Source: Streptomyces sp. CoH27 (GTDB lineage: Bacteria > Actinomycetota > Actinomycetes > Streptomycetales > Streptomycetaceae). From it: a stretch of DNA of 44,929 nucleotides. The position numbers were made by a program, and so were the translations under genes. The notes under the pieces were generated by a model that was not told the DNA's origin, did no database searches, and worked only from the letters and a program-made list of their open reading frames with translations. The DNA is taken from NCBI RefSeq assembly GCF_020181035.1, contig NZ_JAIQYY010000004.1:139194-184122 (forward strand), read 5' to 3'. Below, in pieces: positions 15,275 to 24,241 of the stretch. How positions within the stretch are numbered: position 1 is the first letter of the stretch; each line of letters begins with the position of its first letter.

Positions 15275-15598
15275 TCAGCCGCCGCGCCCGGCGGCCCTGC
15301 GCACCGCCTCGATGAACCGCCGTGCCGCGGGCGGCCCCGGCTCGCCCGGAGCGGGGTCGTGCTCGCCCAGCGTCAGCAGGTACCGGTGGCCGTTGAGGTC
15401 GGCCAGCGCGCGGTCGTCCGGCGCGAACCACGGCTTGGACGCCCGCACCGCCTGCACCGGGGCGCTGTCGATCTCACTGCCGTAGCTGTTGAGCAACTCC
15501 AGCCTGCCGTCGTTGATCCGGACCTGCCCGGCCCGCGTGAGCGAGCGCAGCCGTTTGCCGATCCGCACGCCCGTGGCCGTGAACTCCGGCTCCGCCAT
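15275..15598 (-). CDS. Conserved hypothetical protein (small PH-like domain?)
   Basis: 107-aa soluble protein, ATG at 15598 with a purine-rich GGGGGCGG upstream. The sequence alternates short strands, for example RLRSLTRAGQVRINDGRLELLNS and GHRYLLTLGEHD, then a C-terminal helix ARRFIEAVRRAAG. That pattern is compatible with a small beta-barrel/PH-like fold ending in a helix, but I do not recognise the family with certainty. Highly similar short proteins are familiar from Streptomyces genomes. It is divergent from the cysteine-synthase-family gene and upstream of the ATPase on the same strand, with a 254-bp gap that shows no other gene. Confidence 0.7.
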   Translation of the reverse strand: MAEPEFTATGVRIGKRLRSLTRAGQVRINDGRLELLNSYGSEIDSAPVQAVRASKPWFAPDDRALADLNGHRYLLTLGEHDPAPGEPGPPAARRFIEAVRRAAGRGG

Positions 15599-15906
15599 CG
15601 TGTGCCGCCCCCTTGCGCGTGTGCTTCCGCGATCCAGTGTGCGCCCCCGTTCGGGACGATCGGTCCCGTCGCGTGCAGTCTGCCCCGAGGCCGCCGAGAG
15701 CACCAGTGCACGCGGGGCGCGTACGGTGGCCGACCCGGAGCACTCCCGCCAATGCGCCCCCGCCGTTCTCGCACGCGCCCGGTCTCAGGGTGGCTTTGAG
15801 TCGCCCAAAGATGCGTTTATGCAGGTGGGAAGCGGTGTGAAAGATGCCTATGCTCGACGTGCCGACCGCGTCAGCGCCGTCGGCGCCCAGCGTAAGGAGC
15901 ACCGCC
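15599..15906 (+). promoter_or_regulatory. Divergent spacer with a candidate promoter for the cysteine-family gene
   Basis: 308 bp without a recognised gene. TTGAGT (15796-15801), a 16-nt spacer and TATGCA (15818-15823) are a weak rightward promoter candidate. AAGGAG (15894-15899) lies 7 nt before GTG 15907 and decides that start. The stretch 15844-15906 is in frame with the enzyme and could extend it by 21 residues if ATG 15844 were used. Confidence 0.4.
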
Positions 15907-17031
15907 GTGAGCACTACCCCTCAGGCCCGGACCGGCGCCACCCTCGACGTCGACCGCAGTGACGCCGCCTACCGCGACTGGCTGAAAGACGCCGTGCGCA
16001 AGGTCCAGGCCGACGCCAATCGCTCGGCGGACACGCACCTGCTGCGCTTCCCGCTGCCCGAGCGGTGGGGCATCGACCTCTACCTGAAGGACGAGTCGAC
16101 CCACCCCACCGGGAGCCTCAAACACCGCCTCGCCCGCTCCCTGTTCCTCTACGGCCTCTGCAATGGCTGGATCCGACCCGGCCGCCCCGTGATCGAGGCG
16201 TCCAGCGGCTCGACCGCCGTCTCGGAGGCCTACTTCGCCAAGCTGATCGGCGTGCCCTTCATCGCGGTCATGCCCCGCACCACGAGCGCCGAGAAGTGCC
16301 GCCTGATCGAGTTCCACGGTGGCCGGTGCCACTTCGTGGACGACTCCCGGAAGATGTACGAGGAGTCGGCCCGTCTCGCGGTGGAGACCGGCGGCCACTA
16401 CATGGACCAGTTCACCTACGCCGAGCGGGCCACGGACTGGCGCGGCAACAACAACATCGCCGAATCCATCTTCCGCCAGCTTCAGTTGGAGCGGTTCCCG
16501 GAGCCGGCGTGGATCGTCGCCACGGCGGGCACCGGCGGCACCTCGGCGACCCTCGCCCGCTACGTCCACTACATGCAGTACGACACCCGGATCTGTGTCG
16601 CCGACCCGGAGAACTCCTGCTTCTTCGAGGGCTGGACCAGCGGCGATCCGGACGTCACCTGCGACTGCGGCTCCCGGATCGAGGGCATCGGCCGGCCGCG
16701 CATGGAGCCGAGCTTCGTGCCCGGCGCGATCGACCGGATGATGAAGGTCCCGGACGCGGCCAGCGTCGCCGCCGTACGCTCCCTGGAACGGGCCATCGGG
16801 CGCAAGGCGGGCGGCTCCACGGGCACGGGGCTGTGGAGCGCGCTGAAGATCGTCTCCGAGATGGTGGCCGAGGGCCGTACCGGCAGCGTCGTCACCCTGC
16901 TGTGCGACCCGGGCGACCGCTACCTCGACAAGTACTACTCCGACGCCTGGCTCGTGGAGCAGGGTCTGGACATCACGCCGTACACGGCGGCGATCGAGGC
17001 CCTGCTGTCGACGGGTGTCTGGCCGGACTGA
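15907..17031 (+). CDS. PLP-dependent cysteine synthase/desulfhydrase family protein (Cds1-like)
   Basis: 374-aa fold-type II PLP enzyme. The Schiff-base lysine lies in [15 protein letters not shown] (Lys72); [20 protein letters not shown] binds the cofactor/substrate, [15 protein letters not shown] the PLP phosphate, and the C-terminal [13 protein letters not shown] is the PLP ring loop. The overall sequence resembles mycobacterial L-cysteine desulfhydrase Cds1, which makes H2S, pyruvate and ammonia from cysteine, more than biosynthetic CysK. The GTG at 15907 is chosen for the AAGGAG 7 nt upstream; an in-frame ATG at 15844 would add a low-complexity Ala/Ser/Pro lead. The DCDCGSR-like Cys pair near residue 255 (TCDCGSR) is a feature of this branch. 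Synthase and lyase activity cannot be separated by eye. Confidence 0.85.
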   Translation: MSTTPQARTGATLDVDRSDAAYRDWLKDAVRKVQADANRSADTHLLRFPLPERWGIDLYLKDESTHPTGSLKHRLARSLFLYGLCNGWIRPGRPVIEASSGSTAVSEAYFAKLIGVPFIAVMPRTTSAEKCRLIEFHGGRCHFVDDSRKMYEESARLAVETGGHYMDQFTYAERATDWRGNNNIAESIFRQLQLERFPEPAWIVATAGTGGTSATLARYVHYMQYDTRICVADPENSCFFEGWTSGDPDVTCDCGSRIEGIGRPRMEPSFVPGAIDRMMKVPDAASVAAVRSLERAIGRKAGGSTGTGLWSALKIVSEMVAEGRTGSVVTLLCDPGDRYLDKYYSDAWLVEQGLDITPYTAAIEALLSTGVWPD

Positions 17032-17044
17032 ACGCGCGGGCGGG

Positions 17045-17518
17045 TCAGCGGGCTGCTGAGCCCAGCCGGCGGTCCAGTGCCGCGACCGCCTGACGGACGG
17101 ACCGGCCGACGCCCGGCCGGATGAGCCGGGCCACCGTGCGGAAGGCGGCCGTACCGTCGAGGGCGAAGGTCATCCGCACCCGGGTGCCGGTACCCGCCGG
17201 GGCCAGCCGCCACTCCTCGACCCAGGCGCGGGCGCCCGGGGTGTTCGTCACGTCGACCCGGTACGCGTACACCTCGGGTGCCTTTGCCACCAGCACCGTC
17301 TCCTGGAAGCGGATGCCGCCGCGCAGCCGTACCTCACGCCCGCCCTCGGCCGGCCGGGCGGAGGCCACCGCCGGAAACCACGCGGGCCAGCCGGGCACGT
17401 CCTCGGCGAGGGCGTGGAAGACCGCCGCCGGGGCGGCGGCCATGTCCCGCATGAACACCAGCCGTACCGGCGCGCCGTCGACGAACTCCGGCCCGACCGG
17501 GCGCAGACGCTGCGGCAT
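17045..17518 (-). CDS. SRPBCC (START-like) family protein
   Basis: 157-aa protein of the SRPBCC/polyketide-cyclase-dehydratase fold, a helix-grip cavity for hydrophobic ligands. Typical stretches are RDMAAAPAAVFHALAEDVPGWPAWFPAV near the N-terminus, central strands with VRLRGGIRFQETVLV and YAYRVDVTN, WRLAPAGTGTRVRMTFAL, and the long C-terminal helix SVRQAVAALDRRL. ATG 17518 has GAGGGGG upstream. It is convergent with the cysteine-family gene (13-bp gap) and downstream of the GlpR-like regulator on the same strand. Ligand unknown. Confidence 0.82.
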   Translation of the reverse strand: MPQRLRPVGPEFVDGAPVRLVFMRDMAAAPAAVFHALAEDVPGWPAWFPAVASARPAEGGREVRLRGGIRFQETVLVAKAPEVYAYRVDVTNTPGARAWVEEWRLAPAGTGTRVRMTFALDGTAAFRTVARLIRPGVGRSVRQAVAALDRRLGSAAR

Positions 17519-17586
17519 GACGCGAACCCCCTCGTGAAGTCCCGTGCGGAAGCGGGGCGTTGCGGGGCAGCGTAGTTGACGGGCCG

Positions 17587-18429
17587 TCAGATGTCCTCGT
17601 CCGCTTCGGGCTCGGGTTCGGGTTCGCCCGCCACGATGAGCCGCGGCAGATGCTCCGAGATCTCCGTGCGCGCCTCGGCCGGCAGGCCTGCGTCGGTGAC
17701 GAGCGTGTGCACCTGCTCCAGCGCGGCGAAGGAACTCAGGCCCACCGTGCCCCACTTGGTGTGGTCGGCGACCACCACGACCCGGCGCGCGGAGTGCACC
17801 AGCCGACGGTTGGTCTCGGCCTCCGCGAGGTTCGGCGTGGACAGCCCCGCCTCCACCGATATGCCGTGCACACCGAGGAAGAGCAGATCGAAGTGGAGGG
17901 CGGCGATCGCCTGGTCGGCGACCGGGCCCACCAGCGAGTCCGAGGGGGTGCGCACCCCGCCGGTCAGCACCACCGTCGCCGCGCCCTGCCGCTGGCCCGA
18001 GGTGCGCTGCGCCGCGTGAAAGACGTCCGCGACCCGCACCGAGTTCGTCACGACGGTCAGATCGGGCACCTCCAGCAGGTGCTGCGCGAGCGCGTACGTC
18101 GTCGTACCGCCGGACAGAGCGATCGCCGTGCCTGGCGTGACCAGCCGGGCCGCGGCCCGCGCGATGTCCTCCTTGGCGGTCAGCTCCAGACCCGACTTGG
18201 CCTCGAACCCCGGCTCATGGGTGCTGGCCTCGACCACCGGGACCGCACCGCCGTGAACCTTCTCCAGCATGCCCTGGCGGGCGAGGGAGTCCAGATCCCG
18301 GCGCACGGTCATGTCCGACACGCCGAGCTTGCGGGTCAGCTCGTTGACCCGCACACCGCCCCGGCGCCGGACCTCGTCCAGGATCAGGGCGCGGCGCTGC
18401 TCCGCGAGGAGGTTCTGATTCTCGCTCAC
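17587..18429 (-). CDS. DeoR/GlpR family transcriptional regulator
   Basis: 280-aa DeoR-family repressor with the same two-domain layout as the gene at 4835-5614. HTH: RRRGGVRVNELTRKLGVSDMTVRRDLDSL, then wing KVHGGAV (about residues 18-60). Sensor domain: LSGGTTTYALAQHL, LTVVTNSVRVADVF, LTGGVRTPSDSLVGPVA and VVVADHTKWGTVGLSSFA. The end is an acidic tail of repeated Glu-Pro pairs. The start is GTG 18429 with AAAGGAG about 11 nt upstream; the frame is open further up but that sequence is not DeoR-like. It is divergent from the large membrane hydrolase gene, with no sugar-metabolism gene beside it, so its target is unknown. Confidence 0.9.
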   Translation of the reverse strand: MSENQNLLAEQRRALILDEVRRRGGVRVNELTRKLGVSDMTVRRDLDSLARQGMLEKVHGGAVPVVEASTHEPGFEAKSGLELTAKEDIARAAARLVTPGTAIALSGGTTTYALAQHLLEVPDLTVVTNSVRVADVFHAAQRTSGQRQGAATVVLTGGVRTPSDSLVGPVADQAIAALHFDLLFLGVHGISVEAGLSTPNLAEAETNRRLVHSARRVVVVADHTKWGTVGLSSFAALEQVHTLVTDAGLPAEARTEISEHLPRLIVAGEPEPEPEADEDI

Positions 18430-18634
18430 GTACGCTCCGGCTCCTTTCGCCGCCAACGGTCCGACGCGCCCGGCACACCGGCTTCGACCAGGAGATTCCG
18501 TACGACCGGAGGTGCGCGGGCGTCCCATCTTTTCACGGGTGGGTACCGGTTGCGCCACCCGCCTGTCACGAAGCGCACATGCCACTCGGGTCTCCGCTGT
18601 TCCCGTCCGTTGTCACACGGATCGGGGAGATTCC

Positions 18635-21370
18635 GTGACGAGCGGTGTGCGGCGCCGGTGGAGCGTAGATCCTGATGCCCGCATCGACTCAGGCCTTCGG
18701 GCGCGTCACGGGGGTGCGACGACAGTGGACCGCGCGCAGGACCGCCCCATCGGGCGACGGACGGACACACACGACGAACAGCAGACCGACCTGGCGGCCG
18801 GCGACACCGCCCCGGACACCGACCGGACCGGCAGCGGTGCGGGGAAAGAGAGTGACCGGACAGGCGTGGGTGCCGGGGCGGGGGCCGACCGCACGGGTAC
18901 GGGTGCCGGGACCGACAGCGAGGGCACGGGTACGGGTGCGGGGACGCAGACCCGGCGGACGAGCACCGGTGCCGGGGCGGGTACGGGTGCTGGGAAGTGG
19001 ACCGAACGAGCGGATGCCGGTGCCGGGGCGGGGATGGAGCGTAAGGGCGCAGAGCCCGAGGCGCGGATCGGGCGGGCGGAGCCGGATGCGGGGCCGGCGA
19101 CCGGTCGCAAGGGTGGCGCGCCCGAGTCCGAGCTGGAGCTGCTGGTGCACGGGGTCGGTGGCACCACGCCCGAGAAGATGCTCGGCGACCCGCGCACGGT
19201 CCGGATCACCGGTGACGACACGGCCGCGGTCTTCCGGCGCGCGGCCGACGCCGACCCCCGCAAGGGGGCACGCGGCGAGCCGGTGCAGGAGGCGTACGTC
19301 TGGTGCAACCTGACCTCCGGCGACAGCAGCCGCGCCCTGTGGCTCCTACTCCTGCCGTTCATGGTGGTCAACCTCGCCCACTGGATGCGCCCCGCCACGA
19401 CCGGCCGGCCGCGCGCCGTCCGCTTGTACGGTCTCCTCGTCCGCCTGACCGCCCTCACCCTGACGGTGCTGCTGGTGGCCGCCGCCTGCGAGGTGGCCCT
19501 GGACCTGGTGGCCTGGCAGTGCGCGGGCGTCCACGACTGCGCGCGCCGCCACTCCTGGCTGACCTTCTCCGCCGCCGGAGCGCCCGGCGGCGACGGCGGC
19601 TGGTGGAGCCTGCCCGGGCGCCGGCTCGCGCTCGCTGCGCTGGTTCCGGCCGCGCTGACCCTCCTCCTGTGGTATCTCTCGCGTCGCACCTGGAGCGCCT
19701 ACGAGTCGCACCGGCCCATGGACCGCGACCCCGAGCCGGAGACCGACGGCAGCGCGCTGGCCCGGCCCGGCTTCTGGTACGGGCGCCGCCTGGTGGCCCG
19801 GCTGCGCGCCGCGCACACCGCGGCGGCCCTGCTGACGGTGGCCGCCGCCGTCGCGACCCCGGCGGCCCACTACGACCACCGGCCGGGCGGTCCCGCGGCC
19901 CTGAACGCCCTGAGCTGGCTGCTGACCGCGGCCCTGCTGGCCTGGGCGGCCGCGGCGGTGGGCGTGGTCTGCCGCCGGGGCCGCAGCGAGAACCGCCTCG
20001 ACCGGCGACTCGACCGGCATCTCGTACGCCGGCTGCCGCTCGGCGCGCTCGGCCTCCTGCTGCTCACCGCTCTCTACGCCGGCTGGTCCCGGCCCGGCTG
20101 GCACTCCACCGGGCGGCTGCCCGGCGACCCGGCCTTCGGCGCCCTGATGCTGGCCCAGGGGCTCCTCGTCATGGCCCTCGCCGTCGTCGCGCGGAACCTG
20201 CACCGCCGGAGCCCCGACCGGCGCGCCGGGATGCGCGGCCTCGGCGGTCCGGCGGTCGCGCTGCTCGCCTGTGCGCTGGGCGGTGTGATGTCCGGCGGGG
20301 TCGCTCAGCGCGTCGCCGGCTGGCTGTCCGGCACCGGTGGTCTGCCCGTCGGTCCGCCCGTGCTGCTGACCTGGCAGGCGTCCACCATCCCGCCGGTTCT
20401 CGCGGTCCTGCTGCTCCTCGCCGTCCGGCTCGGCTCCGATGCCGCCCGGGTCGCCCGCGCCGAACGCGGCCGGATCCGCCACGAGCACCCCGGCGAGCCT
20501 GAGGACCCCGGCCGCACCCGGGCCATCGCCCATGTCCGGGCCATGGCCACCCTCACCGACCGGGCGCCCCTCGTCGTCGCCGTACTCACCGCCACCACCT
20601 TCGTGCTCGGCGCCCTCGCCCTTGCCGGTGCCATGGCCACCGGCAAGACACCCGACGGAGCGGCCCGCCGCACCTACGACGTCCTGCGGACCGCCGCCGA
20701 CACCTCGCAGGCGCTGGGCTCCTGGCTGGTCGGGTTCGGCTTCCTGCTGTTCGTGACCTGGGGCCGGCGCGCCTACAAGGACGCCTCGGCCCGGCGCACC
20801 ATCGGCATCCTCTGGGACGTCGGCACCTTCTGGCCGCGCGCCGCCCACCCCTTCGCGCCCCCGTGCTACGCCGAGCGCGCCGTACCCGACCTGACCTGGC
20901 GGATGGCGACCTGGACGCAGCGCACCGGAGGCCGGCTCGTCCTCTCCGGGCACTCGCAGGGCAGCGTCCTGGCCGCGGCCGCCGCCTGGCAGCTGACCCC
21001 GTCGGCACGCAAGCGGATCGCCCTGCTGACCTACGGCTCTCCCCTGGAGCGCCTCTACGGCCGCTGGTTCCCCGCCCATTTCGGGCCGCCCGCGCTCGCC
21101 GCCCTGCACCGCGACGTCGCCTGCTGGCGCAACCTCCACCGCCGTACCGACCCCATCGGCGGCCCCGTCCGCGTCCCCGACGACGACACCGCCCCGGAGG
21201 TCGACCACGCTCCCTTGCGGGACCCGCTCGCCTACGGCCGCACGCCCGACCATCCCCTCCCGGCGCCCATCCTCGGCCACTCCGACTACCAGGCGGACCC
21301 TGTCTTCGCCCGGGAACGGGCCCGCTTGCTGAGCCGACTGCGCCCAGAGGTGCCGGGACAGCGAAGGTGA
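18635..21370 (+). CDS. Large membrane protein with split alpha/beta-hydrolase motifs
   Basis: 911-aa protein. Residues 1-165 are a Gly/Thr/Ala/Arg-rich low-complexity head encoded by a minisatellite. Then LELLVHGVGGTTPEKML (about 165-181) is the oxyanion-hole strand of an alpha/beta hydrolase. From about 230 to 715 there are about ten hydrophobic TM segments. After them the hydrolase resumes with LVLSGHSQGSVLAAAAAW, the GxSxG nucleophile (Ser774), and near the end HSDYQ supplies a possible catalytic His. So the lipase/esterase-like fold is interrupted by a membrane domain. GTG 18635 follows GGGGAGA; upstream in-frame starts are less likely. Divergent from the GlpR-like regulator. Function unknown; a membrane-bound lipase or acyltransferase is a guess. 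Confidence 0.72.
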   Translation: MTSGVRRRWSVDPDARIDSGLRARHGGATTVDRAQDRPIGRRTDTHDEQQTDLAAGDTAPDTDRTGSGAGKESDRTGVGAGAGADRTGTGAGTDSEGTGTGAGTQTRRTSTGAGAGTGAGKWTERADAGAGAGMERKGAEPEARIGRAEPDAGPATGRKGGAPESELELLVHGVGGTTPEKMLGDPRTVRITGDDTAAVFRRAADADPRKGARGEPVQEAYVWCNLTSGDSSRALWLLLLPFMVVNLAHWMRPATTGRPRAVRLYGLLVRLTALTLTVLLVAAACEVALDLVAWQCAGVHDCARRHSWLTFSAAGAPGGDGGWWSLPGRRLALAALVPAALTLLLWYLSRRTWSAYESHRPMDRDPEPETDGSALARPGFWYGRRLVARLRAAHTAAALLTVAAAVATPAAHYDHRPGGPAALNALSWLLTAALLAWAAAAVGVVCRRGRSENRLDRRLDRHLVRRLPLGALGLLLLTALYAGWSRPGWHSTGRLPGDPAFGALMLAQGLLVMALAVVARNLHRRSPDRRAGMRGLGGPAVALLACALGGVMSGGVAQRVAGWLSGTGGLPVGPPVLLTWQASTIPPVLAVLLLLAVRLGSDAARVARAERGRIRHEHPGEPEDPGRTRAIAHVRAMATLTDRAPLVVAVLTATTFVLGALALAGAMATGKTPDGAARRTYDVLRTAADTSQALGSWLVGFGFLLFVTWGRRAYKDASARRTIGILWDVGTFWPRAAHPFAPPCYAERAVPDLTWRMATWTQRTGGRLVLSGHSQGSVLAAAAAWQLTPSARKRIALLTYGSPLERLYGRWFPAHFGPPALAALHRDVACWRNLHRRTDPIGGPVRVPDDDTAPEVDHAPLRDPLAYGRTPDHPLPAPILGHSDYQADPVFARERARLLSRLRPEVPGQRR
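18830..19105 (+). repeat. GC-rich minisatellite encoding the protein's Gly/Thr/Ala head
   Basis: Many irregular copies of units such as ACGGGTACGGGTGCCGGG and GGTGCCGGGGCGGG, kept in frame, producing repeated TGAG and GTGAG peptides. The unit length varies. Such tracts change length by slippage, so copy number should differ between strains. Confidence 0.6.
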
Positions 21371-21375
21371 GCGGC

Positions 21376-21405
21376 CCTAAAGGGCGCGGGGCCGTGCCTG
21401 ATGCG
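21376..21405 (+). repeat. Fragment of a Streptomyces interspersed element
   Basis: CCTAAAGGGCGCGGGGCCGT then GCCTGATGCGCGG, between two convergent genes, resembles the common Streptomyces intergenic element that begins AGGGGCGCGGGGCTGT. Recognised from memory only. Confidence 0.35.
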
Positions 21406-21413
21406 CGGAGCGC

Positions 21414-21761
21414 TCACGTGTGCTCGACGTACTCCAGCACGGCCCCGCCCGGATGCCGTACCGTCGCGTTGCGGCCGGTCGGCACCTTGTTCGGGCCGTC
21501 GAGGATCTCGCCGCCGTGCTCGGCGAGCAGCGCGCGCAGGCCGTCCAGGTCGTCCACGAGCACCGTGCTCTGCACACGGCGGAACGGGGCGAGGGCCTGC
21601 TCGGTGCCCGCGACGAGCAGAAAACCGCCGATGCTCGCGACCTCCACCTCGCCGTGGAAGAAACGCGTGCGCACGTCCTGGCCCGTCAGCGCGCGCAGTG
21701 CGGGCAGCGCCTCGTCCAGGTCGGCCACATAGAGCCGGGCGAGCGTCGCCAGCGCCTTCAT
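21414..21761 (-). CDS. VOC family (glyoxalase-like) protein
   Basis: 115-aa single-domain protein of the vicinal oxygen chelate fold. The beta-alpha-beta-beta-beta pattern is visible: LATLARLYVADLDEALPALRALTG, FHGEVEVASIGGFLLVAG, then STVLVDDLDGLRALLAEHGGEI and the closing VRHPGGAVLEYVEH, where the Glu is the usual metal-ligand position. Start ATG 21761 with GGAGG 8 nt upstream. It lies 41 bp downstream of the beta-helix/AAA+ gene on the same strand and may be co-transcribed with it. Substrate unknown; antibiotic or electrophile detoxification is common for the family. Confidence 0.83.
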   Translation of the reverse strand: MKALATLARLYVADLDEALPALRALTGQDVRTRFFHGEVEVASIGGFLLVAGTEQALAPFRRVQSTVLVDDLDGLRALLAEHGGEILDGPNKVPTGRNATVRHPGGAVLEYVEHT

Positions 21762-21802
21762 ACCTGTGCCTCCAGAAGCTTGTCCGGTTCGGGCCTCGCC
21801 GC

Positions 21803-24241
21803 TCAGGGCAGCTCCGGCAGGTCCTGTGCGTACAGCAGGGTCAGATCGTCGGTGCTCGGGTCCGCGAACTGGGCGACCCGGCTCGCGTGCCGCTCCACCA
21901 TTGCCTCGAACGTCTGCCGGGCGGTACGCCCGTTGCCGAACGCAGGGCCCTTCGGGATCGCCGTGAAGTACTTCAGCAGCGCCTCGGACGCGCCCTCCGC
22001 CAGCCGGTACTCGTGCTCGTCGGCCTGCTGCTCCACGATCCGCAGCAGCTCGTCGGGGCCGTAGTCGCCGAAGGTGATGGTGCGCGAGAAGCGGGAGGCG
22101 ACACCGGGGTTGACGGACAGGAAGCGCTCCATCTCCGCCGTGTACCCGGCGACGATCACCACCACCGCGTCCCGGTGGTCCTCCATCAGCTTCACCAGGG
22201 TGTCGATGGCCTCCTTGCCGAAGTCCCGTCCGGCGTCCTCCGGGGACAGCGCGTACGCCTCGTCGATGAAGAGCACGCCGCCGTGCGCCCGTTGGAAGGC
22301 CTCCTGGGTGCGGATGGCCGTGGAGCCGATGTGCTCGCCGACCAGGTCGACCCGGGAGACCTCGACCAGGTGGCCCTTCTCCAGTACCCCGAGCGAGGCG
22401 AGGATCTCGCCGTAGAGCCGGGCCACCGTCGTCTTGCCGGTGCCGGGGGAGCCGGTGAAGACCAGGTGCCGCTTGACCGAGGCTGCCTTCAGACCCGCCT
22501 GCTGCCGGCGCCGGCCCACCTCGATCATGTCGGTCAGCGCCCGCACCTCGCGCTTGACGCTCTCCAGGCCCACCAGCGCGTCCAGTTCCCCGAGCACGTC
22601 CTTCGACGTCCGCACCGGCTTCTCGGGCTCCGCGGCGGCGACCAGCGGCTCCTGCTCCGTGCTGCGCTGCCCGGGGATCGAGCCGAGGAGCCCGGGGGAG
22701 GGCGTCGTCGTCTGTACGGCGGTCTCGCGCACCGCCGCCGGCCGCAGGCCTCCGCTCTCGTCGCTGGTGCAGTCCTCCACGACCGGGCCCGTACCGGAAC
22801 CGGCGTCCGGGCCGTTGTCGGCGAACTCGTAACCGCCGCGCGCGCAGCGCTCCGTACGGCACTTGCGCAGGGTCGCCCGGCAGCCGTCGATCACATGGAA
22901 GCCGTAGCCGCCGCTACCGCTCACCCGGCAGTTCAGGAAGCTGCCGCGGCCGCCCGCGGAGACGTAGAAGCCGGCCTCGGCGGGGGATTCGACCGTGCAG
23001 CGCTCGATGGTCGGGTCGGCGCCCTTGGTGACGATCACGCCGGTCTGGGTGCCGTCCAGGGTGCAGTTGTTCAGTGTGCCGCCGCTGCCGTGGTCGCGGA
23101 ACCACGCGCCGGTCGCCGCGTCCCGGATCCGGCAGTCGTCGAGCTGCGCGGTCGCCCCGTCGCTCACCGACACCGCCGTGTTGCGCACCTGGGACAGATC
23201 GCTGTCCACGACGTCCGCGCGCGAACCGCGGTCCAGCACGAACAACGCATCCGGCACGTCGTGCACCCGGCAGGAATCGAGCACGGCGGTGGCGCCGTCG
23301 CTCACCCACACCGCCGGATAGTCACCGGTGCTGTCGAAGATCTCGCACTGGTTGGCGTCCACGCGCGTGCCGGGATCCCATACCGACAGGCCGTTGCGCC
23401 CGAACTGACGGACCGTCGTGCGGGTCAGCGTCAGCACCGAGCGGGAGCGCAGGTCGACCGCGTTCTCCGGGATGTCGTGGATGCGGCAGTCGGCGAGCGT
23501 GAGCACCGCGTCCGTGTCCATCGTGACGCCGTCGGCGGTCGTGCGGTGCACATCGCAGTCGGTCAGATGGGCCGTCGCACGCTGGGTCACCTGCACACCG
23601 GAGCCGCGGACCTCGTAGATCTCGCAACCGACCGCCTCCAGCGCGGAGTTCTCCCCGGTCGCGGTGAGCCCGGTACCGGAGGCGTGATGCACGCGGCAGC
23701 GCTCCAGCCGCGGATGGGCGCCGCCCTGGACGGCCACGCCCGCCTGTCCGGCCGCGACGACCTCGCATTCCTCGAACACCCCGCCGCCGCCGTCGAGCAC
23801 GGCGATGCCGATGCCCGCGGGATTGTCCACCGTGCAGCGGCGCACGGTCGGGCGGGCGCCGCCGCGCACCTCGATGCCGGCGGCGGACCGGGTGACGATC
23901 CGCAGATCCGTCAGCTCGGGCGTGCCCTCCTCGACCAGGAGCGCCGGGGCCGCCGCGTCCTGGCCCTCCACGTGCAGGTCCTGCACCACGGCCGAAGCCC
24001 GCACGGTCAGCGGCACCCCGTCCGCCGGGGCGATGCGCACCGAGCCGGGGGAGCCGTCGGGGCCGCGGAGCGTCACCGCCCGCTGGACGACGAGGTTCTC
24101 CCGGTAAGTGCCCGGGGCGATGGTGAGGACGTCGCCGTCGGCGGCGGCCTCCAGGGCGGCGGCGAGCGAGGCGTACTCGCCTGTGCGGCGCCGCCACCGC
24201 GACGTACCGGTGTGCGTCACCTGGACCGTGCCCTGTGCCAT
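21803..24241 (-). CDS. Parallel beta-helix / CbxX-type AAA+ ATPase fusion protein
   Basis: 812-aa protein. Residues about 15-500 are a right-handed parallel beta-helix built from some 20 repeats of about 22-24 residues of the type ALLVEEGTPELTDLRI and GVAVQGGAHPRLERCRVHHA, preceded by the NosD-like entry SLAAALEAAADGDVLTIAPG. After a linker (about 505-550) comes an AAA+ domain of the CbxX/CfxQ/EccA-C class: ELDALVGLESVKREV, Walker A GSPGTGKTT (about 590), Walker B VLFIDEAYAL (about 655), and VNPGVASRFSRTI with the arginine finger/sensor region. The ATG 24241 opens the helix domain; an upstream in-frame ATG at 24388 would add an Arg-rich segment. In EccA and Rubisco-activase relatives the N-terminal partner is TPR or absent, so the helix is probably the client- or ligand-recognition part. 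A VOC gene follows. Confidence 0.85.
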   Translation of the reverse strand: MAQGTVQVTHTGTSRWRRRTGEYASLAAALEAAADGDVLTIAPGTYRENLVVQRAVTLRGPDGSPGSVRIAPADGVPLTVRASAVVQDLHVEGQDAAAPALLVEEGTPELTDLRIVTRSAAGIEVRGGARPTVRRCTVDNPAGIGIAVLDGGGGVFEECEVVAAGQAGVAVQGGAHPRLERCRVHHASGTGLTATGENSALEAVGCEIYEVRGSGVQVTQRATAHLTDCDVHRTTADGVTMDTDAVLTLADCRIHDIPENAVDLRSRSVLTLTRTTVRQFGRNGLSVWDPGTRVDANQCEIFDSTGDYPAVWVSDGATAVLDSCRVHDVPDALFVLDRGSRADVVDSDLSQVRNTAVSVSDGATAQLDDCRIRDAATGAWFRDHGSGGTLNNCTLDGTQTGVIVTKGADPTIERCTVESPAEAGFYVSAGGRGSFLNCRVSGSGGYGFHVIDGCRATLRKCRTERCARGGYEFADNGPDAGSGTGPVVEDCTSDESGGLRPAAVRETAVQTTTPSPGLLGSIPGQRSTEQEPLVAAAEPEKPVRTSKDVLGELDALVGLESVKREVRALTDMIEVGRRRQQAGLKAASVKRHLVFTGSPGTGKTTVARLYGEILASLGVLEKGHLVEVSRVDLVGEHIGSTAIRTQEAFQRAHGGVLFIDEAYALSPEDAGRDFGKEAIDTLVKLMEDHRDAVVVIVAGYTAEMERFLSVNPGVASRFSRTITFGDYGPDELLRIVEQQADEHEYRLAEGASEALLKYFTAIPKGPAFGNGRTARQTFEAMVERHASRVAQFADPSTDDLTLLYAQDLPELP

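Noticed and set aside
15811..15840. 9-codon frame (MRLCRWEAV, with a TTA and a Cys codon) as a cysteine leader peptide
   Set aside because: No ribosome site, only one Cys codon, and it overlaps the best -10 candidate, so it is probably upstream of the transcript start.
21803..24241. Type VII secretion locus
   Set aside because: The AAA+ domain is EccA-like, but no EccB-E, WXG100 or mycosin genes are in the window.
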